DNA of 64,000 nucleotides from positions 1,054,001-1,118,000 of the forward strand of contig JANATF010000009.1 of assembly GCA_029449245.1 (NCBI GenBank). The letters run 5' to 3'. Origin of the DNA: Mortierella alpina. Taxonomy: Eukaryota > Mortierellomycota > Mortierellomycetes > Mortierellales > Mortierellaceae. Each line of letters starts with the position of its first letter. The stretch's first letter is position 1. Of this stretch, positions 55,825 to 64,000 are shown piece by piece. The notes beneath the pieces are model-generated. The model was not told the DNA's origin. It was given only the letters and a program-made list of their open reading frames with translations, and made no database searches. The translations under genes and the position numbers were made by a program.

Positions 55825-58800
55825 TTCCCCCGGTACAGGAAATAGACTGAAGTAAACATTAATGCCTATCATTTCTTTTGCCACTCTCATTGGTCTGTAC
55901 TTCTAAACGTTAACGCCCACCACCATTATGAGTATATCCTACCTAATATGTCCTAGAAAACACCTCCTCCATAGCAAAGTCCCTCAGATCGTCTCCAAAT
56001 GCTCTCTAGATCTCTGAGTAGCTTCTTATGATTATATTACAACTCTCCAGAAGGCTATGTTGGTATGGAGCAAAAACTGATGAGTTGGTATAGGTGGTGT
56101 GTGAAAACGGACGCGTCTTGGCGAACATCGATGTAACTGAAATGCTGGTGATTGTCTGTTTTCCTGCCAAGCGAGGCAGCGATTTCCAAACCTCACCAAA
56201 CTTTCAGAATAGTAGCAGCTTTCGATGGAGAATCCAACAAGCTCAATTACTCAGCGTATGTCTTTGTCAAGCACGAGTTCTTGTATCAAAAAGGTCGCTC
56301 ACTCTCAAAGATTCACTGTTTTTGGGTTGTTCTCTTAGGAAAACTTTCTGGAAACTGCTTCGTTTCTTGAAATACAAGTCTTCAATGGTAGCTTTACATT
56401 ATTACTACGTTGTTCGTTGTTCTTGAGCATTTTGAATTGCCAGAAAAAGTGTGAGAGGTGGTTGGAGTCGCCGAAAAATGCTGGAGCATTACAAGGCACT
56501 TCTTCAAAACGAGCTGCAAGTACCAAAACGCATCCGATTATCTTTAGAGTACATTCTATCTGTAGTTATACCACTGCTCTATCTTGTGTGCCATTGCAAG
56601 CATGCCACTATGTCTATGGCGCTGACAACTTTCGGTATCCTGGCAGTCGTCGATGTTTTTGAAATCCCTCGACATCCCCTTGAATTTTACATTGCTCTAG
56701 CACAGGCGAACTTTATTCTATATATACACCAGTCGAGGGAACAAGTCGATTTGCACAAGTTCCTTCATCATCTCATTGACTCTGCTGCTATACATACCGT
56801 TTGTTACTTCGATGCTTAGGCTATATCTCTCATCACCGCCTCTGCCTCTGCCTTTTATTGCTAAGATTATACTGCGGTAGAACCGTTGCATGCAACTCAA
56901 ACAGTTCAAGTGATCTCTTCATCAAGCTGAGTAGCTCCTCGGGAACCACAGAACGCTCATCATCCATTATACTCGCTAAGTTGTTCATACCTTCCAAATA
57001 ACGTCTGAAAAACACTGTCGATGGCGGTTTAGCAGCCTCCAACATAGCCGGAGCATCTTGGACTGAGAGATCCTCGAGGAATGATTCATCTCGAAGCTTC
57101 CAATGGCCAGCATGGCGAAACTCAGTGTGAGGAAGTTCAATGGTTGCCAATGCGATATGCTTACAGCACTTGCTCACCTGAACAAAGACAGGGCAAGTGC
57201 AACTAGTGACAGTACCTGCAAACCCTTGAGCCCATTCGATGCTAATCTCGTACGTACCCGGAGGACTTTTGAACGACTCAACTCTGAACACGGCCCGGTC
57301 CGCAGTTGGAATCAAAAAGACCGCTTCAGGATCCTCCGCACGTTTGCGATCCCTGTGGTTCGACGCTGCTAGATTGGCGGCCAAGGTCTCCCTCGCCCCT
57401 GGAGTCATCCGGCCAACTTGCAGTATGTGCCGCATACACATCTGCTGGTAGTGCGGAATCGCGGTCTCCGTGAGGATGTAAATAACGCTATCGATGCGCC
57501 GCTGTTGCTTGTTCTTGAAAAAGTGTTTTTTCAAAGAGTTGTGCCAGGATTCGACGTAGTTGTTTGTGTTGATCCAAGCAAAGGAGACACCTTCACGGTG
57601 GCAAAACATCCACCGTCTCCTATCCGCAATCGAATCCAAGTAGTTCTGGTCCATGTACAGAATCAACTTCGGCGCCAGATCCCGCCATTCGTCCCTAAAG
57701 GCCTCGACTAGAGTGTCCGCCGTGCCTTCTGTTCGTGCATAAAGAATTGCGCGTAGTTGGGCACGTACCTATCACAAGTGGTACTGTAGCTTAATGGCGG
57801 AGATCTGCGCAGTTGATTCATCACAAAGGCGGATCAAAAGGGCCTTCGTATACACACCTTCCGCTTCCTCTCGTCCTTTTCGATGGTACTGAGGTTACTT
57901 GACCCAAGGTTCTGCGGGGTCAGCTTCCTTTCCCAAGCTTGTAGAATATGCCAGGCGCAGTAGAAGATGCGCAAACCGAGCGGCCAGACGGCTTGAATAG
58001 CATTGATCTCCGTCTGACCTTGATCGGTGATGACAGCCGTTGGCTTGAACTCTCCTTCACACAGCTCGTCCATCTTAGCCTTCAGAGCAAGGAGCCATCC
58101 CTCGAGCACCTGCCACTGGGAGATCTTCGTCAAGAAGAACGCGACAGGAATGCCGAAACCCGTTTCTCTGTTCTTGACGACTATCGTGTATAGGTAAGTA
58201 TCACGTCTGTATGAATGAGAGGGTAGTTAGACGTCAGCAACGCATTGCAGCCCTCATATGTTGCGCGTTAAATTGACCTACCCGCATGCATGATGCGTGC
58301 CATCGAAACAAAAGACATCGCCCCACTTGCGAAGCTCGTTCAGTTGCCATGGATTGGAGAAACCATGATACTCGCCCTTGTCATCATCGTAGTATGTAAA
58401 GTATCCTTGTTGTCGAAGATCCTCCATCCAGAGCCGCGCCGAAATGGTCGGGTTCTCGTCCTTTCGCATCCGCTTAGTCATGATGGCGTATAAGATATTA
58501 TAGACATCATCGTATGTCACGAAGTCGTCTCTGGAAAATCGCGGAGAGCCGTTACTTGTCTTCCAAAGGCGTGTGAACCTGGCATGGTCCATTGTCAACC
58601 GGTTCATGACAGCTGAGATAGACATTCCTCGCATGAGCATGGCCTTGATCCGATTTTTGATAGCTCGGGACTTTTGTTGAGTTCCTATACCGCCATCTTT
58701 TCCCAGGTTATGGTTATGGCCATAATCATACTCAATGCGATAGACGTCCTCCACTCTACCCTCACCCACCAACGTCCCTGTTCGAAGTACGGCTCTAAAA

Positions 58801-59750
58801 GACGACCCACAGCTGCAGAGGATGGATGGCTGTCGTACCCGCGGCTTTCCATTTAATCCACCAGGTATCCTGTTTGGGAATTGACGCTTCTCGCGTTTGC
58901 GCTGGCAATCGTATGTGACACAGATATCGCCTGCCTGGATACCTTTTTTTGGATTGTCGCGTTGATACACATGGGGCTTCGTGCTGTGAGGATAGAACTG
59001 GGTCCCGATAGCGTCTTGATGCCTGGCCTTCCAATCCTCAAAGTAATCTGCCTTCAGAACAAATACCAGGCTTCCTTCATTATTCAGGCTCATCACCTCA
59101 TCTTCTGGGATGCTAAAATCGTCCGCCGTGTCCTGTATATAAGGGTCCGAGAATAGCGCGTTTTTCAGGACTTCGTGGATCTTGTCCTGGGACTGGAGCT
59201 CCAAAGCCGCTATCGTTTCCTTCAGTGGGACGGTATCGGTATTGTTCGAGGCCCCATTGTCGACGATTGCGGTCTCAGCCTCGTCCTCGTCCTCATCCTC
59301 CATCTCATCACAGGCTGCTTCTCCTCGAAGAGTATCAAGAGACCTATTGATGTCAAAGTCAACTAGACGCATTGACTTTGAACGAATAATGTCAGCACTA
59401 GGACAATCACTGGCAGCTACGGAGTAGCTTGAGGCATTGAATCTCATACCAACTCGGCAATTGCTGCTCTGAGGACCTCCTCATCTTCCACGCTGTCCGG
59501 GGAGGTTAATGGAACTTGATTTGATGCGCTGATGGCGACTGATGAGCCTTCAGTAGCCAAGGTGCTGCTCAGAGTGACGGATGGGGGGTCGTCTGGTGCG
59601 GCCATCGTCTGAGAATGGGTGGTATTGTGCTGGGAGGGGTATGTGGAGAGGAATGGAGGCAGGTGAAGAAACAAAACATACGCGCCAAAAAGACAGACCG
59701 CGTGAATGACGTAGCAGTATTTTGTAACGCGATAGTGGGGGAACATAAGG
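55818..59750 (-). mobile_element. MULE DNA transposon, candidate 3.9-kb element
   Basis: A perfect 14-base inverted repeat, CCTTATGTTCCCCC at 55818-55831 and its reverse complement at 59737-59750, flanks the intact MULE transposase gene. The right copy lies 132 bases upstream of the transposase ATG. The 9-base flanks I can read (TCTGGGTGT and GATCTCCTC) do not match, so no target-site duplication is evident at these exact limits; the true ends may lie further out. The region 55831-56832 downstream of the transposase holds only short plus-strand frames without recognisable domains. Confidence 0.55.
56833..59605 (-). CDS. Mutator-like (MULE) transposase with SWIM zinc finger
   Basis: Four exons (59605-59450, 59375-58282, 58206-57858, 57768-56833) give 844 aa with no internal stop. 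The catalytic core is complete: FDGTHHACG (Asp410), AVITDQGQTEINAI (Asp478) with FYCAWHI after it (the MULE C-x2-H), and NNYVESWHN (Glu606), a DDE triad. The N-terminal half has a zinc-ribbon-like DNA-binding region (ICVTYDCQRKREKR, then SILCSCGSSF). The C-terminus has a SWIM finger CTC...CKH (Cys723, Cys725, Cys735, His737). The first intron acceptor (TTCAAAG at 59377-59376) is the least certain join. The gene appears intact and could be active. Confidence 0.9.
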
Positions 59751-59819
59751 GATCTCCTCTGCTCTTTACTCACGTGAGGGAAGTGAATTTGCGGTGTCAA
59801 AAATTCAGCACAAAAATAT

Positions 59820-62059
59820 CTACAACTTGGCTCCATACATCGTCTGAGCAACCTTCATAGCCTGGCGCATGCCCAGGTCTAGCATGATCTCCTCTGAGCC
59901 TCCGGGAATGGCATACGCACGAACCTCGCGGTAGATACGCTCGACCTTCTCGCCCTGTCCGCCGCGGGTATACGCCAATCCTCCAAAGATCTGAGATGCC
60001 TCGCGTGCGCAGTACTCGAGTGTCTGAGTGGACTGGGCCTTGAGCAAGGCAATGGGTCCTCCCAGCTTAATCATCTGGAGATCCTCGGGCATGATGATGG
60101 TCTGGTAGATCACATTCTCCATCCAGGCATGTGTAGCCTCAATCTGTCGCGCCATATGAGCCAGCTTGTTTCGGAGCACTGGGTGGTTGACGAGCTTCAC
60201 ACCAAAAGTCTTGCGCTTGCTACCGTACTTGATGGCCTCCTCAAGACAGACACGGGCCAATCGGTTGGCCTGGATAACAATACCCATGCGCTCGTGGTTA
60301 AAGTTGTTCATAATGTACTTGAAGCCTCGGTTTTCCTTTCCGACAATGTTGGCACGAGGCACTTTGACATCCTCAAAGTTGATGTATGCGGTTCCGGAAG
60401 ACCAGACGCCAGAGCACTTCATCTGACGGGTGCTAACTCCAGGCATGCCACGCTCAATGACCAGCAAACTGACTCCGCCCATGCCGTCGCCGCCGGTGCG
60501 CACAGCCGCTGTGAAATAGTCAGCAAAAGTTCCGTTGGTGATCCACTTCTTCTCGCCATTGACAATAAAGCCCTCGCCTGATTCGTTGGCGACACAGGTG
60601 AGGTTGGCAACATCGGATCCTGCCTGGGGCTCTGTAATGGCCAGGCAGATGGTCTTGCGTCCAGCCAAGACATCGGGAACGATACGGCGCTTGAGCTCCT
60701 CGCTTCCGTTCTTGATGATGGGAGGAAGACCAATTCCGAGACCGCCGAGGATGCCCCAGAGGACACCACCAGAGCCGCAACGAGAGATCTCGTCAAAGAT
60801 GATGAACGCATGGAAGGCGTCAAACTCTTGTGGAGGTACGATCGCCTTGTCGCCTCCTCGGAACAAGGTCGTCTCCTCCACATCAAAGTACTCAAGAGGC
60901 AAGTGGCCATTGCCTGCGACAGCGGCGAGGATACCCATCTCGGCACATTTCTTGAACAAGAACATGGGCACTTGCTTGGCCTCGTCCCATTCGTGGCAGA
61001 ATGGCATGATGTCAGTGTCGACAAACTTGCGGAGGTATCTGCGGATGCGGCGGTGAGAATCCTTGTAGTAAGGGCTGCCCCATTGCTGGTACCTGTTACG
61101 GTGGTAAAAGAAAGCACGTTTGTTAGATCAGAAATCATGCTGGGGACTTTTCACTATATGCCATTAGAGAAAGATATTTGTACGCACCAGGATGGGTCGC
61201 CAAAAGGCACCATGTCGCCAAACTGGAACTCGTCGTCTTCGGCAGTGGAAGCAGAAGCAGAAGCAAGGTCCTCGGTGCCCTCCTTGGGTGCCTCGCCAAC
61301 TTTTCCAATGCAAAGAGCGCCGTACTTTTCAAGAACACCTGCGCACGTTATCAATTGGCACCAAAATCGGGTGTTAGCACAGTGAGGAACACTGCATTGA
61401 TGACCTGGACTGAGCACAGTCGCTAGCCAAACATAAGAATACAAGGGGCTGGGCAAGATCTTTACCAGCGTTGTGGAAGGCGTCAAATTGCTTGGTGGCA
61501 TCTGTTCCGGCGTGCTTCAGCAGGATTTTCTAACAAGTCGGACCATTCGCCATGGCGGTGTCAGCATTGCGACTCTCTCAGGAATGACATCCTTGCCTCC
61601 ACACATCTTGGCAAACTCTGTTTCCGTGGAAAGCCCCGGACAGTCGCATGATTTTCACACCGATGCATCCCTCCACACCAAACTTTCTTTTGTTTTTGGT
61701 ACACGTCGCTAGGACAGTCGGAGTTTTCACGTCCGGAGTGAACACTCTGGACCTGGTCATTCACAATACATTCCTGAACAGAATCTCCATGAAGACCAAG
61801 AACACTCAAAATACCTTTCCTCCAGGGTGCTCGCCCAGGAAGTTGGAAACATCGTAGACGTATCCGTGGACGATGACCCAGCAGTCATTCTACAAGAGCG
61901 ATGGCAAAATAGAATGCATATCAAACGAGTGCTCTGTGGTTAGTCTTGAAAAGACGATGTGGACGATGGGGGCATGTATGGCACACGCGGTCGTTGGCAT
62001 CAGAAACAAACCTCGGAGCTATGGCTGGCCACCTGGCTTTCAGTAAAGTACCCAGACAT
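59820..62059 (-). CDS. Cytochrome b5-acyl-CoA dehydrogenase fusion
   Basis: Five exons (62059-62012, 61889-61815, 61529-61466, 61338-61188, 61092-59820) give 536 aa. Residues 1-80 are a cytochrome b5 domain with heme ligands His37 (FLGEHPGGK) and His60 (DAFHNAG). Residues about 125-536 are an acyl-CoA dehydrogenase: ITEPQAGSDVANL (flavin/substrate loop), VNGEKKWITNG, RGFKYIMNNFNHER, then EASQIFGGLAYTRG and a C-terminal YAIPGGSEEIM in place of the YEGT-E type active-site block. There is no peroxisomal tripeptide (it ends AKL, which is close to but not SKL; AKL can act as a PTS1 in some proteins). It would oxidise acyl-CoA, possibly passing electrons to the heme. Joins restore EHPGG and DPSW-YQQWGS without frame change. 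Confidence 0.93.
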
Positions 62060-64000
62060 GACGATATTTCTGAGAGGAACTGTAGCGGGCAATAAAACGA
62101 AGCGTGGGAGGTGTTGAGGAGTGAGAGCGGAGAGAGTGCGGAGAGGGTGCGGAGAGAGATGTGAAGTATAGAGTGTGAAAGCGTGAGGAGAAAAAGGAGA
62201 ACCGCGAGCAGGGAACGAAGTTCGGCTTTTTATGTTTTTTGGATGTGGAGGAGACAAAACGAAAGAGAAGAAAAAGAGAAAGGGGGGCGTTTGTCGATGG
62301 TCGTTTTATGTGCAGGCTAATCGAGCGTGCGGGCATCCGAGTGGCCATCAGTGTGGTGGACGGGATGTCCCAAGTCATCCCAGGGAACGCTCCCCGGCTG
62401 CGACCCGGTCGAACCACTGTCCCTCCAGAGTGAGTCTGCACCCCTTCGGCCTCGATCTCGATGTTTTTATTTGCGAGTCCAAGTGTTGTACAGGGAGGGA
62501 GATCATATGAATGCGATGTCTGTGTCTCACTGCTGCGAGCGAGCACGGAAAAGCATGTGTCAGGAGAGGGGGGCTTCCACCGTCAGCCTGTGCACAACGC
62601 CCTTAAGTCCTCAGGTGCATGCATACGTGCAAGCGCATACGGGGCATTGTTTGGGCGCCCGCCTGCTGCAGTAGAAGCGCTCCATGCTGGATGGATGGAG
62701 TTGTAACGGTAACTCGCTAGTTGCTTGATTCTCCCTAGTGTTGCCTATGGGTCCCTTTGTCTTGGAGCCGAACTTTTTGTCTGTAGTTTATACCATCTTC
62801 GTTCTCCTCTAGACATTCTTGAAGTCTTACGCTTGCGGAGATATCAACGCAACATTAGCGGCGAGTAGAGACTGACAACATGCAGCAGAAGTATGACCCT
62901 TCTCAACATAGAGCTGTGCATAGAGGGCTTTCCTCGTCCACTACAGAAATCGCCATCACCAACAAACAGAACAAGATCTTCACAATATCCTGTTTCCTCA
63001 TCGATCCTCATTGCGGCGGATCTTGTCATCCCCGTGGATGTATTATCCGTAGGTCTTGCTGGATGTTGGTCTTGTGGACTAGTTTCCTGCTGCCTTGATC
63101 GCGCACTCTAACTCTTGCTGACTGGGATCCCATCTAACTGCCCTACGAATGCTGCAGCTATAATGCAATCGTTCGACTCGTTGTTTTCCTGTGCTTGTTG
63201 CCCCTTTCCACCTCGTTGTTGCTCCTGGGGTTAGTCCATGGGCTCGACGGTTCTCCACTACAACTACGACCGGCTCCTCCTGCGCCCTTTGCTCCTCCCA
63301 CCATTCCTGCAGTTCACAGTATAAGAGGTGTCCCTTTGGTACAATTCAAAAAGGAGCCGCGCATGGGATCTGACGCCTGTACAGGCTTTGGCTTATAGTA
63401 TAAGGACTTGCTAGTCTACCAGTCTCTTTCAAAAAAAGGGCCATGTGCGCTACATGCTACACCCTGCTGAGTATCGTGCCGCATAGAGCGGCGAGAACAT
63501 GAGATGGTTTGAGGACGGTCATGACGAGGCGTAGGAAAACAGCGCACGATTGCCTTTGATCCTTTCGCTCCTTTCAAAGATGTCATTAGGTTCGCCTTCG
63601 CGCTGTTGCTTTGTGGCAAAGTGCGCCTGATGATCACTGGCAGCATGCTTAGTGGTATGGTGGCCTGCATATCACTATCACCTAGGGCGCAGTCGATGGC
63701 AATGTTGTGTGTCATTGGTCGGTGGCTCAGCCGTTGAAGGGCATTTTTTTTTCTTTCTGAAGAAAAGAGTGAAGACGGACTGACTGCGACCAACGGTCAC
63801 CGCTCTCTCAAAGTCCTGTCTCTGTGTTCTTTGTTTCAATCCCTGATCCCATTCCTCGCCCTCCGCCTTGTCCATCCACCTCGCCACGCATCTGCCCCCC
63901 GCTGATCTGCCCCTCTGATCCAGTGCTGCATGTTCAGTCACCGTGTCTTGAGACTGCCATTCCCCATCGTCACCCTGACACGACGATCCGCATCCGCCAT
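62060..64000. other. Upstream flank of the dehydrogenase, no gene seen to window end
   Basis: The first 200 bases are purine-rich on the plus strand (CT-rich in the dehydrogenase leader). A hydrophobic, signal-peptide-like frame lies at about 63186-63398 but has no ATG in frame. Other open frames have no recognisable domains. A gene continuing beyond 64000 cannot be excluded. Confidence 0.4.

Noticed and set aside
63195-63398. Small secreted protein with a signal-peptide-like N-terminus
   Set aside because: The frame has no ATG and an in-frame stop shortly upstream; no exon could be joined.

Overview
The window looks like nuclear DNA of an early-diverging filamentous fungus, most likely Mortierellomycota (Mortierella/Linnemannia type). 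Genes have many short GT-AG introns and short intergenic spacers. The 841-aa eEF2 has its diphthamide histidine at 699, as in yeast. The window also holds a NACHT/pentapeptide/WD40 receptor and a leucine-rich protein of a kind I associate with Mortierella. The lineage is an inference; no rDNA barcode is present apart from degenerate LSU fragments.

Left part (1-16 kb), mostly housekeeping: eEF2 (-), DHFR (+), an acetate/succinate transporter of the Ato/GPR1 family (-), a PC-esterase-like membrane protein (+), a single-TM Pro/Ser-rich protein (-), an OCA1/SIW14-type phosphatase (+) and a seven-exon 2-oxoglutarate/Fe(II) dioxygenase (+).

Middle part (16-41 kb), accessory and repeat-rich: a broken HTH reading frame with two in-frame TAG codons, a 66-bp minisatellite of about 10 units, a 159-bp tandem duplication, two antisense fragments of the 3' end of LSU rRNA about 8.3 kb apart, a PheA/TfdB-type FAD monooxygenase (+), a 1099-aa LRR protein (+), a decayed Fanzor copy (+) ending in degenerate tandem repeats with a C27 run, and a 1830-aa NLR (+) followed by a relic of a second NLR 3' end.

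Right part (41-64 kb): a PX-PB1 scaffold protein (-), the CCA-adding enzyme CCA1 (-), an intact five-exon gene that I read as a fusion of a FEN1/XPG-type nuclease with a Fanzor (eukaryotic TnpB homologue) RuvC nuclease (-), a complete MULE transposase (-) with a candidate 14-bp terminal inverted repeat, and a cytochrome b5-acyl-CoA dehydrogenase fusion (-).

The most notable find is the XPG-Fanzor fusion gene at 49883-54022. It gives 1246 aa with all acidic XPG positions present, RuvC-I and RuvC-III Asp, a CxxC/CxxC zinc knuckle, and the RuvC-II Glu replaced by Gly with a substitute Glu just before the zinc finger. A 25-bp direct repeat brackets it, and a 7-bp hairpin lies four bases past its stop codon. 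All exon-intron joins given here are read by eye from GT/AG sites, reading phase and family similarity; none has been tested against transcripts.
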